From contig JAHQRK010000003.1 of the NCBI GenBank assembly GCA_019828595.1, forward strand, positions 3,472,001 to 3,536,000: a DNA stretch of 64,000 nt. Reading direction: 5' to 3'. This document shows, in pieces, positions 22,165 through 32,288 of this stretch. The notes under the pieces were generated by a model. It did no database searches. It worked only from the letters and a program-made list of their open reading frames with translations, and had not been told where the DNA came from. The number at the start of each line of letters is the position of its first letter. The stretch's first letter is position 1. The DNA comes from Aphanomyces cochlioides (taxonomy: Eukaryota; Oomycota; Saprolegniomycetes; Saprolegniales; Verrucalvaceae). The position numbers were made by a program, and so were the translations under genes.

Positions 22165-22600
22165 TATTTCGTTCCTGACGGGCTCGTGGGTTTCGTGGGA
22201 TCATGGCAAGAGAATGTTGTGACTGTTTGACTAACACCAGCTATTGTACGTATGTGAAGGTAGCTTCCACCAGCTAGCCAAGATAAAGTCATCTGAATCA
22301 TGGGTGTCGGGTGTGATTGGCTCGGTATTTGCTCGACAATACGATATCGTGAATGGCTGCGTAGCAAACTTGGAGCAATCGCTTTGCACAGCAGCTCAAA
22401 GGAAGAAAGACTCATTCGATAATACCGGATAAACAGACCCTCGAGTAGCATAAATCACGTTTCGTCTTCGTTGTGGTGAGGCATATAAAGAGCAAAGCAA
22501 GCAATTTGATGAGGTTACGTTTGAGTTTCCGGGGATGAGTCATGTGAGTCTGGGTCGACTCATAAGTCCCAGCCGACTCATAGGATCTTGAAACCAAAAA
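22165..22600 (-). pseudogene. PIF/Harbinger transposase N-terminal fragment
   Basis: The minus strand reads IRYYRMSLSSFELLCKAIAP then PMIQMTLSWLAGGSYLHIRTIAGVS, the classic Harbinger N-terminal pattern. It is cut off at 22165 where it meets the partial P2 copy, and frame breaks occur upstream (about 22450-22600). No TIR was found. Confidence 0.65.
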
Positions 22601-23030
22601 CGAAACGCCTATCCCATTTGATTTTTCTCCAATCATGCGCAATATTTTTGGGATCACGACAGTGAAAAAATTTCATTCTCCGGAATTTGTGGGCGATTTT
22701 ATCGAGTTTTAGAGCATTTGTGGGACAAATTGTCCCAAATTTTCAAGAAAATCAAAATTTTCTTGTCAGTTGTTTTCATACATTTTCATGACCACATAAG
22801 GTATAGATACGACACAAAACCGACAAATCTCAATCAGTCTATTGGACAACCGACATTGAGTTGTGCTTTGATTGACAGAAAATCATTTCAAGTTGAACGA
22901 TTGGACGAGGAGATTGTCGGGCTGGCGACATTTCACAGACATTTAACATGTACGCAAGCTCATTGGACAATATCCTTCGTGTGGCACTCCTTTCACTCCA
23001 GTTTACTTTCTCTTTCGCATCGTTGCGGCA

Positions 23031-23282
23031 ATGTTGCCGTCCAAACAAACAATCCAGGACTCCTTCATTGGTGCATCCACGCGTCGAACATACTCGAGAA
23101 ATCAAAGACAATTTGAAGCTTACTGTATTAGCACGAAACATGGGCTGCAGCCAGAATCGGCTACATCAGACGACTGTACAGACTTTTTTCACCATTTGTA
23201 CTCGTTGGGTCGAAAGGCACGCACCATTGACTCTGCAAAGACTGCCCTTGTGGCGTATTTTAAAGATAAGAATATTGCGTAA
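23031..23282 (+). pseudogene. Crypton-type tyrosine recombinase, core-binding fragment
   Basis: 83 residues from ATG 23031: TRRTYSRNQRQFEAYCISTK, then DFFHHLYSLGRKARTIDSAK and TALVAYF, a SAM-like core-binding domain as in phage-integrase and Crypton recombinases. The catalytic domain is missing; the frame ends in a triplet tandem repeat of about 13 bp (AATATTGCGTAAA, about 23271-23308). Confidence 0.6.
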
Positions 23283-23308
23283 AAATATTGCGTAAAAATA
23301 TTGCGTAA

Positions 23309-24953
23309 ATTTTTCTACCCTTACTGCAGTCATGGTACTTGGCTGTGAAGCAATCGCTCCTATAGAGTAAGTTGTAAAAACCATTCGACGAATGCATTGT
23401 ACACAAACAGAGTGCCGCTAGATTGACACACCGTTCACAGAGTACTCTCCCACAGTCTAAAATTGGACACTACGCATGGTAACATCTCAATTGGCTGAGA
23501 GATACTTTGGACAATCCAGCAACAGTTGATTGAGAGCCTTCAATCATTTCAGCATCAAAAGCAGGAGCGAGATTTTGGTTGCAAGGATCAGCCTATTCAT
23601 AGCAAACATATAAATGCTGAGAGTACAGTGTCTTACCAGCACTTCATTCACGGCCCTTAGCCACAGAGAAATCGCTCCGACAGCCTTCGTCAGCTGTTAA
23701 ATCCATGAGACGAATGTACTGTACACGTACGCAACGCTGCTAGCTTGACGCACCGTCGACAAAGCCTTCTCTGACAACCTGATGCCACGCCACCACGCAT
23801 ATCAACGTCGCGATGTGGGAGGGCCTTTGGGAAATGCAGCAACTGAAAACATCCAATGAAAAATTGATTCGACGATTCAATTATAGCCAATGAAAGTAAT
23901 GTCGGATGAAATTGTCGTGTCGTCCAATTTATCTAGACATAAATTTTATAATTTTTACGGATTTTGTGGGACAGAGTCCCACGCTATAAATTTATAGGGT
24001 TTTGACGATCGACGTCTTTTCTTTTGTGAAAGTGCCAAAATGACAGCCCCGACCTAGAGGAACAAAAGCAAACTTCCAGAGCTAGGAGCTAAGACTAATG
24101 CTTATACAGTTTGAGTAAGCTTTAAGTCCATAATTTAAAATAGCCAAGATTTGATCTGGGCAATACCATTCATGAATGAACCACCGCAGAGACACTGGTG
24201 TTACATTATTGTTTATCATGTTAAGAGTCAATTTAACATAGTAAGCTCATCTTAGGGGCGTGTGCTACATCTAAATATTGACTTTTCTCTGAAAGATCAA
24301 TTGAACAGGAGTCGCCAAGTCCTTAGCTATTAGAAATGGCATCATCTGTCTGTGCGATTGTCTCGACAGTTTCTGTGTCTGCTGCTAACACGCTTTGCAA
24401 AAATACAGAAATTCTCTGTTCACTCAGGCTCCATGAACCATTCAGTGCAAGATACGATAATTTGCAGCTCAAACACGCTCGCTAAGGCGTTCAGACGTCT
24501 TTACTAGGCAAGTAGAATATGAAAGCACAGCCTACCTTCCTTAATGATAACGCTGTTATAAAAGTGCTAGAAGGTCTTTCATCTCATTTTACAATCTATG
24601 GCAGTGTAGTTCGTAGGTCGCCTCGAAGTGAGGCACTTCGAAGAGGTACACATCATCACTCAAGAGTCAAAGCAACTTAAGTGTTTTACTTAGCAGTTTT
24701 ATCCTTTCAATACATGCGTTTTATTGTTCCCACGATTGTCCCACAATTTCCGTCTAAGAGTCATTTTTGAGATTTCTATATTTTTGGATTCGTCTTGTGG
24801 AGTCAATCATCAAGACAGAATGAATACGACGTTTAAACTTGATTTAAACATGTTCTAAACATATGCTTTCTCAATAACTTCAATACAATCCTAAATGTGA
24901 AGAAAGTTGTTTTTTGTGTTTTTGCGAAAATAAGATTCCAGAGTTCAAAAACT
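23309..24953. other. Non-coding stretch with diverged tandem duplication
   Basis: No gene recognised. About 23360-23460 and 23665-23775 are diverged direct copies (both include GACGAATG...TACACG/A). Short TGTGGGACA hairpin-like motifs occur at 22720-22735, 23966-23982 and 24728-24745. Confidence 0.4.
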
Positions 24954-25201
24954 TTAGGGTCTGTTCGCTGAAAATACCGAGTTATATGAAAAAATAGGCT
25001 GGTTTGGCCGCAGGTTATTGCATTTGGAAAACTCCTGCCCCAGAACTGGTTTATCACGAGCGAACACGATCAGCTCCAAACCTGTCAGACAAGATATTCT
25101 TTATGACTGAATAAAAATAAGATATAAAGAGTCTATTCATCCTCATCCTCACTCCCTCGTCAATTGCCTTTGACGATGTGTCAATTGCCTTTGACACATC
25201 C

Positions 25202-25639
25202 ATGGCGCAAGGAACCAACTCAAAAAACCAAGCGGATGGACCAGCAAAGTGGTCCCAAGACCTCGATGACGAATTTGTTGCGTATTATGTTGAATTGGCC
25301 GGACGAGCGCCTGACGTCGCTAGTGGTGGTAAATGCTTGAAGAACGCGGCTTGGCAAGGAATACTGGCCAGGATGGATGGTCGTGGCAACATCACTGATA
25401 TCAACCAACTCAAGAATCGATGGAAGAGATTGAAAGAAGACTACGTCGATTATGCTTGGCTAGTCAAAAAAATTTCTGGAGACGGCTTGGAAGGCATTGA
25501 CGACAAAAAATGGGCGGAGCTGGGCGAAGGGCGCAAGCAGAAGTATTCACGGTTCCGCTTCAAGCCTTTTCGGCACTACAGTGTCATGGATGGAATTGTT
25601 GGGGACACGATGGCGAATTGTGAGTTCATGAAGTGGTGA
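25202..25639 (+). CDS. Harbinger Myb/SANT-like DNA-binding protein (145 aa)
   Basis: The start at ATG 25202 follows a short duplicated block (GTCAATTGCCTTTGAC twice, 25159-25196). Residues about 14-95 form a Myb/SANT-like domain: KWSQDLDDEFVAYYVELAG, NAAWQGILARM, LKNRWKRLKEDYVDYAWL and a trailing W. In Harbinger elements this second protein binds the TIRs and brings the transposase to them. A further plus-strand frame right after it (25644-25853, Lys/Arg-rich with NERMNANRKRKEVAEDKN) is probably the original C-terminus, now out of frame. Confidence 0.8.
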   Translation: MAQGTNSKNQADGPAKWSQDLDDEFVAYYVELAGRAPDVASGGKCLKNAAWQGILARMDGRGNITDINQLKNRWKRLKEDYVDYAWLVKKISGDGLEGIDDKKWAELGEGRKQKYSRFRFKPFRHYSVMDGIVGDTMANCEFMKW

Positions 25640-25992
25640 TAACATGCTTTTGCGTCGGGAGTACGAAAATAGCAGTGTATTGCAGTCTGAGAGTTTGCAG
25701 TCCGACGATTCAAACCACAGGCCACCGCCACATTCTAATCTACCCGAAACTATGACGGCTGCTCAACGGCGTGCCAAGCTTGTGAATGAAAGAATGAACG
25801 CAAATCGAAAGCGAAAGGAAGTTGCCGAAGACAAAAACTTCGAATTGAAATAAAAAATGGCAAAAAGACTTAGGCATACGGATCAGTTTGTGAAGATCAT
25901 GACTCATAAGTCCAACTACGTCATTGACAATGAGGACGCTGGCAATGCTAGTGAAGAAGATGACATTTGATAATGATAACAACGATTCTATG

Positions 25993-27345
25993 CTATATTT
26001 CGTTATCTCTATAGTCTAAGTAGGCCATCCACATTCTGTTCGCAAGTTGTTCACGCCAAGCTTCGCTGGTGGTGTCTCCATTGATGATGCATTCTTCGTG
26101 GACTTCATCTAAAGCAAGCTGATGTTCTGCAAGCTCAGTGTCATTCAACTCGTCGTGTAGATATTGCGGATTTAACGAAATTGCAAAGTTGTGTAGCGCT
26201 GCGCAAACGTGAATAATATGGATCGTCGTCTCCAAATCATAGTTGGGAGTTTCCAACGCCTTCCACTTCTTTTTCAAAATGCCAAATGCCTTTTCGACGA
26301 CTATACGAGCTTTGGAGTGTCTATTGTATATTGTTTTATCTCCAATATGATAAGTCTTCAGATTTACCTGTAGTTAAACAACTCCTTTGACGTTTGAGGG
26401 CGTTCCTGTGGAGTCGGTGCCCATTTCCTCCAGTGATAGCGTGTACGGCGAAAAGGTGTCAGTATAGCACTTGACAATCCCAGGCCAGCATCAGCCAAGT
26501 AAAAATATCCATTTGGGATGGTTGATTCAAATCCTGAACACCTTAGGACATAGCCGTCTGACGCGCATCCTAAACGCATTTACAATTGACATCAATGTAT
26601 ATTCTCACCCTCAGCCCCAGCATAGACTGCTATGAATCGCCCTATCTCGTCTACTACACCCAACACATTTGTAGTGTAGTCTCCTTTACGATTTCGAAAC
26701 CTATCTTTCAGGTCATCTGGGACTCGAACAGGGATATGCGTTCCATCAAGAGCTGCAAGGCAGAAGTTCAAGAGAGGGTGTTGACGCGAAAAGGCTTCCG
26801 ATGATGTTCGTACACGATCGTTCTACAATCTCTGTTAGTATGATTTGTGATGAGTTATACTTCGTGGGGGTCGGATGCATAGAATCCATGACTTGTGAGA
26901 GCTTTTAATATAGCTTTCATTCCTATCAAACGATATTTGCTCTGTTGGCCAAATCCTTAACGTTGAAAGAGTTGTTCTTGAACCCGACATGCCACACCTG
27001 TAGCCAAGAATTGCAGCGCTACCAAAACTACTGTGCGTGTGTCCATCCGATTTGGCACGTAGGGTCTGCATATGTCTACCAGTAAATCGACGCCAACCTT
27101 TGGTAGTCGCATATGGTCTCTGTACAGAATGTCTCCTTGGTGCGCGAGGTGGCTCTGCAAGGCCAGGAAATCCAAGAAACCTCTCTCTGGCCGCACAAAT
27201 CTTTGCTCGGGGGCTGATCATCATCGAAATCGGATTCCAACCAAAGAGCAACAGCGCCAGCAACTTGTGCAAGTGATAAGACGATGTGGGCAGCGATGTC
27301 GTTGTCAACCATGACTGCCAAATATGATTCACAGGTCCAGTCCAC
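25993..27345 (-). pseudogene. Harbinger DDE transposase, four exons, two point lesions
   Basis: Exons 27345-26861, 26822-26609, 26569-26368 and 26320-25993; introns of 38, 39 and 47 bp have GT...AG ends and restore frame with correct phase. Exon 1 holds the N-terminal domain (FLDFLALQSHLAHQGDILYR...VVLVALQFLATG). The catalytic acids are D in ALDGTHIPV, D in FYLADAGLGLSS and E in VVEKAFGILKKKWKAL, so the DDE triad is present. Two lesions: one base missing in a C-run (27209-27213) and a TAA at 26957-26959. Each is a single-base event, so inactivation is recent or one may be a sequencing error. Confidence 0.85.
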
Positions 27346-27425
27346 GAATGAAATAACCAGTTATTTCTCAGAAAATATCTCAAAAATGGCAAAAAACTGG
27401 TTTTTTTCGTTCAGCGAACAGACCC

Positions 27426-29136
27426 TTAAAGCCCATTATCGCAGCAATTAATTTTGCGAGGAAGTCCGATTTTGTATTGTGATTGGAATTTGCTGGATGC
27501 ACGACCTTACTGGATAAAATTAGATCTATTTTATTCAATCAATTCTCGTAATCAAGCTTGGAGAAAAACTAACACATTTCGATGAGAACAGCGATGTCCA
27601 TCCACTTAGAAGAAGGCTCGGATTCATTTAAACTAAACGCTGATAATGCTACCACAATGAAACATTGTACTTAATCCCCGAGTTCACGTCACAACTGGAC
27701 TACAAAGTAGAAACACAAAGAACGATAGACGACTCGTTCTTTGTGTTTCTGCTTTTGCATCACCTTAATGTTGATAGAAATACCACACACTACAGGTCAC
27801 AATCAATTTGTTGACACAATAAGTGAATTTCGCCCTGTAATGTGTGGCTTTCGATCTGCTCTGAAACCGCAGATTGCGCGCAGTGAACCGTGAAATCATT
27901 CAAACAGTTTTTCGGCAAAAATTGTAGTTTCCTCGATATGACTTTTAAAACATCAAGGAGCACTGCAAACATGCGCCTCCTAGGTGGTTGTCCAACCACC
28001 TGGGTGGAGCGACACAGAGAAAAGAACTCCTCGCTTTGAAATCACTGAGGAAGGGAATTGTGAAGTGAGACCATGCACGGGTTGATGGCTATACTTCCGT
28101 GCTAACTAAGCATTGCACCTTACTTCATGGGGTTAGAAAGTTGTAGTCAGTGTAAGGATTATGAAACGAAAGGAATATATTGACATCAAGCACGAGAAAA
28201 TTCAAAGCAATGCTCGCTCCCATAATTTTTGCCAATAAGATACTGCTGGATGTTTATCCAGCATTTTCAATCATAATATGGTGTGGGATGGTCGGATCAG
28301 TGAAGTCCGAGCTTCTCGCCGCAAGAAAAGGGGGGTGGAAGGTTAGAGGTCGCCTGTGGCTTTTAGGTGAGCCAGACGCGAACGAAGGAAATGGAGAGGC
28401 GCGACTGTGGGTTGAAGGTCCGCAGTAGTTGACCGCTGCCGGGGAAAGGACGGTGGGGAGGACCGGAAAGGAGGTCGGTTGCTCGGTTGCCCACGAGCTA
28501 CGCCTAGCGTTGACTGGCGTTGGTGAGGGCGATTGACGGTGCGGGTGTTCGACAGACCCACGGAACTCCTGCAAACTTCTTGGCGCTAAAACTCTCTCGA
28601 CGGGACGCCACAAACTTAGAGGTTCATTCAACGCCAGTCAAAAAGAGCTCTCACTAACAACTGCCTCTGTTTCCTAAGCTACTCCTAACTTCGCATGCAC
28701 GCGTGTCAATCTGCTCGCTCTCGCTCCTTGATTGGTCTTCGGGTCTTGCTCGCCATCTCCATTGGTCATAAACTTCGGCTGCACGCCCACAGCCTGCTAT
28801 CAACACTAACTGACTGCCTGGTCGGCTCCCTCTATTGGCAGTCGTTGCCCCGGCTCGCTGTGCTCTGCTGTTCCATTCATGCCGCTCGTTCCTTGGCCAT
28901 AATTCGCACACGATCAGGCACCGAAATCCACTCGCCGTCCGTCGCGATTGGCGACCTTCCAGCCAATAGTTCTTCGTCTTCGCGCCAACCTACGCGTTGG
29001 ATCGGTTTCGCGAGTGGCAGCTCGCTTTGCCACAAACCACCCCTGGCAGCTCGTGACACCACGGGCACAAACGGCTGCCAACCGACGAGCGACACTCGCT
29101 GGGATTCGCTTCCTTGGTCCACAAGCGCTTTTGACA
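27426..29136. other. Intergenic, with hairpin and CCAAT-like boxes
   Basis: No gene supported. A perfect 17-bp stem hairpin (AGAAACACAAAGAACGA) occupies 27710-27726 / 27735-27751 with an 8-base loop. Several ATTGG/CCAAT boxes lie at 28733-28975 ahead of the ORF at 29137 and may be promoter elements. Confidence 0.4.
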
Positions 29137-29938
29137 TGGAGGTCAGCTTCAACAGTCATCGCCCACACTCGTATCTGTCAAGCGACTCTTCGGATCTCGA
29201 GCCAAAGCGATCGTTCACCGCCAGTCGTAAGCCACAAGTCGTGCGCCACAAGGACAAGATCATTCGAGACAAAATGAGTCAGTCGCTGCCATCGCCACCA
29301 CAGGTCGAGTCGTTGCTACAAGGGCCAGGCTCACCGCAAGATGTTTCGTCGGTGGCGCCGCTTCCCGGGATTTTCTTGGTGTCGGGCAAACTGGGAGACA
29401 ATGCCGTCATCTCGCCGGAGCATTCTCCACTGCCACAGGACAACTAGTCCGATGATGAGGCTCCGTTTGATGCAAGCACTCCTGGGCCGTTCAGCAGCGA
29501 CCCCATCGAGGAGCTCAAAAACCAGGTCAACCACACCAATCACATTCTGGCACGGATTGACAAACAAGCCGCGGCCATCATTGAGATGAACGATCGTGTG
29601 GCTACACAAACCACTGCCACGGAGCAGCTCAACAGCCGACTCACCGACAAAAGGCATCCGTTGACAATGTGGCAAACAGCGTGGTTCAATATGGGCGAGC
29701 TGTGGTCAAGCTCGCAGCCGACTTGGACAACCTTCGACTTGCGGTGCAATCGCAAGGACGCTCGCCACGCCGCCGTCCGGACGTCGAGTTGTGCGGCATG
29801 CTGACAAACAAGGGTCACCCGTGTCGTAACTCCTTGGCGCGCTGTCCATATCGTCACTCTGGGATGCATCCAGCCCAGCCAACTGACAGTCTATCATCCT
29901 CACAGACCGAATCTTCACCAGACGAGCCAACGGAATAG
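29137..29938 (+). pseudogene. Unknown ORF A: helical protein with Cys/His tail, broken
   Basis: Reads MEVSFNSHRPHSYLSS... with a TAG at 29446-29448, then PIEELKNQVNHTNHILARID and an amphipathic helical stretch. A frameshift near 29655 leads to a C-terminal CGMLTNKGHPCRNSLARCPY followed by RH, a possible small zinc-binding cluster. GC-rich compared with the flanks. It begins a co-directional set (A, B, C/D) that faces the 3' end of the Ty3/gypsy relic. Not recognised. Confidence 0.45.
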
Positions 29939-30026
29939 CCATCATAGTCAATTTCTTGAGCAACACGACATCTTCTTCTTCTTCATTTTCCTTTTCGCCA
30001 TCGTTGTCGCTCATCTTCTTCTGGCC

Positions 30027-30542
30027 ATGGCTCTCAACAACCAAGACAATACGGACCGGATGCATCAGGTGATCGCCGCGGCCAACCAACAGCTGGGGCA
30101 GGCGCTTCAAACCTTCCACATCCACCTGGACGACCATAAAACAGAAGTGCAGGCGCGCATTCGGGAAGCCCATCACCAACAAGACACATTCAGCCACACA
30201 ATCGCTGAGCATGCTCAACTATTCCGTCAACTGCGGCACCAGATCGCGCAAAAGGACCGGGAGATCCGCCGGTTACAGGAGAGCCACACCGAACTTGCCC
30301 AGGGCGTCATGCGATTGAGCGAGTTGTTGGCGCAACATTTGAAGCGATATCCTCTGGACCACCGCGATACCAATCGCGACATGAGGGGGCACATGGGTGT
30401 TCCGTGCTCAGGGATCACGCCAGGAGACCTGCCAAACGCGCCGTCTTGCTCCCACTACAAGGACGAGTGCCCTTTCGGGTATAGCTACCACATTGATGGC
30501 TATGGCCCTCGCATCGACTTCCCCGCGCTGCCCCTCGACTGA
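30027..30542 (+). CDS. Unknown ORF B: coiled-coil protein with Cys/His tail (171 aa)
   Basis: Intact from ATG 30027 (context GGCCATGG) to TGA. Residues about 10-110 are Gln/Glu/Arg-rich and almost wholly helical (QALQTFHIHLDDHK, HAQLFRQLRHQIAQKDREIR), as in a coiled coil. The C-terminus carries CSGITPG...SCSHYKDECPFGYSYH, echoing ORF A's Cys/His tail. No signal peptide. It could be a structural or gag-like protein of the nearby retroelement, or an unrelated gene; no family recognised. Confidence 0.6.
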   Translation: MALNNQDNTDRMHQVIAAANQQLGQALQTFHIHLDDHKTEVQARIREAHHQQDTFSHTIAEHAQLFRQLRHQIAQKDREIRRLQESHTELAQGVMRLSELLAQHLKRYPLDHRDTNRDMRGHMGVPCSGITPGDLPNAPSCSHYKDECPFGYSYHIDGYGPRIDFPALPLD

Positions 30543-30676
30543 TCGGCTCGCTTGACACGCTTAGAGTCTTCATAGTATAATCCCATTGGCCGATAATACA
30601 GGAGCGTTTGTTGATTGATTTCATGAGTCAGTTTGTTCGCGGATTCTGTGCACCGTCCTCGTTAACCAACTGACCG

Positions 30677-31901
30677 ATGCCATCAAAGGGCTCTGACGGA
30701 GCCAAGCCATCAGGCTCACAATCCAACCAGCTCGCGCCTCAGCCAGCCGTCATGTCGTCCCTTTCAGGCCGCTTTGAGCATAGCAGCGTCGGAGCTCACC
30801 ACCGAGCTTGGAAATCAAGCTCTGCGCCTTCAAGGGATCTTCCCTGGCGCTGCCTCTTCGTTGATCGACCTTCCTTCGCTTACGCACGCAGCTGTTGATA
30901 CGCTCGCCAACTCCCGGCAGTTGATTAGACGCGACGCTCATGGATGGATCCATTACTCGAGGACTCGTCAAGAGTTCATCTCCATCGCCCATTCCTTGCT
31001 GCTCAGAAGCAGTCACCAACTCGCAGCAAGCGTTCTGGCCACAGCGCAAGCGACGCAGCAAATCAGCGTTCTTGAGGAGCAAGTGGGGACTGAAGCAAAT
31101 CTCATTCAACTACAGGAGAGCCGCATTGAGGCGCAGGGGCGGCAAATCGACGCGCTGGAGGCTCAGGTACTTACATCCACTCGCCCTTGTTGGAGTAACT
31201 CATGTAGCTGAAGGCCTTGTCGGGGGCGAAGGGGTCTGAGACCTCATCAGGCATCGCTGTCGCATCTGCCAGTGGCAAGGATATTTCCAGCATGGGTATT
31301 GGCCTCGGCCCACATTGACACGCCGCCAAGTTCACCTGTCGCGCGCATGCGTGAAGCCATTCAGGAGTCTGTGACGATCGATTCTGACGGAGCAGTCACA
31401 CCGTCGGCTAACCAGGACGATGATCTCTTTGCGGCCCCCATATCACCCGTGGTGGACAACTCTGACAACTCCGACTATGAGATAGTGGAGAACCCAGGAG
31501 CCGCGACAAAATCGTACTGGGTATACGAGGACAAGACATCAGCAGAAGCTCAGCGCTACCACCAGGCCATGAACGAGAAGCTGTGTGACCACCGCTACCC
31601 TGGGAAAGAAGACCGGCACTGTGCTTTACTGCTGGCGGATTGTATGGAACGTAGACATGGCCACCACAGGGAGCAATGTCGCTGGATCACGACGAAGCAT
31701 ATGGCTCGCTGCAAGGCACCAATCAAGCAATGCTCTCAACACCGTCAGTGGACGCCGCAGCCGCCACCAGGCAAGTTGTATCATCGTGAGTTTTCCACTC
31801 GCCCAAAAGAGGTCGAAGCTTGGCACTTCTACCTCTGCGAATACCAATCTTACAAGCAGGAGTTCACGGGCCCAAACAAGAAGAAACCACGCATCATCTA
31901 G
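30677..31901 (+). pseudogene. Unknown ORF C/D: helical protein with Cys/His-rich C-terminus
   Basis: ATG 30677 opens a Ser/Pro/Gln-rich start; a one-base frame change near 30770 leads into SIAASELTTELGNQALRLQG and a coiled-coil region ending LQESRIEAQGRQIDALEAQ. A candidate intron 31167-31207 (41 bp) joins it to LKALSGAKGSE. A second one-base change near 31310 joins HIDTPPSSPVAR and an acidic linker to CDHRYPGKEDRHC...C...H...C...C..H. Read together, C and D make one protein with the same plan as A and B. Alternatively 31272-31901 is a separate gene. Function unknown. Confidence 0.45.
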
Positions 31902-32288
31902 CCTGAACCAACAACCAAGTTTGGGGCCATCGAACTTGAAGTGGAGCTTTTAGTTGTAGCATAGCGTAACGATTAATGCTCCACCACCATGTTCGTCCAA
32001 TTTTCTTCATAAATCACATGTAACTAAATGCATAATACGCACATTCCCATCACAAAATCAATCAATTTCCATTCCATCACCAACAATCGGGCCATTCGAT
32101 CCACCTGTACATCACAAAGCCAACCATACCAAAGTAATCTCAACCAAGTAAAGCGCCACAGAACCGGGATAAATGTCAATGTCGGGGGCCTCCGAACCGG
32201 AATCTCCACAAGCACTAGGCAGAGACTTGACCCAGGCACCGCCGAACCGGGATATCGGGATCCATTTCGAGCGCCGTTGGGCTGGGAT
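31902..32288. other. Short spacer between convergent modules
   Basis: AT-rich near 31960-32120 with no ORF. It separates the plus-strand ORF set from the chromodomain end of the gypsy relic. No LTR recognised. Confidence 0.35.

Larger units (their letters stand above)
24957..27425. mobile_element. Nearly complete PIF/Harbinger element
   Basis: 2,469 bp with perfect 15-bp TIRs GGGTCTGTTCGCTGA (24957-24971 and inverted 27411-27425), flanked by TTA direct repeats (24954-24956, 27426-27428). It carries the two genes expected of the superfamily, arranged convergently: a Myb/SANT-like DNA-binding protein (+) and a DDE transposase (-). Confidence 0.95.

Noticed and set aside
23271..23308. CRISPR-like short repeats
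   Set aside because: Three adjacent 13-bp copies without spacers, in a eukaryotic context; a simple tandem repeat.
28254..28631. 125-codon minus-strand frame
   Set aside because: Pro/Ser-rich composition from GC-rich DNA, no homology features, and it overlaps several equally open frames.
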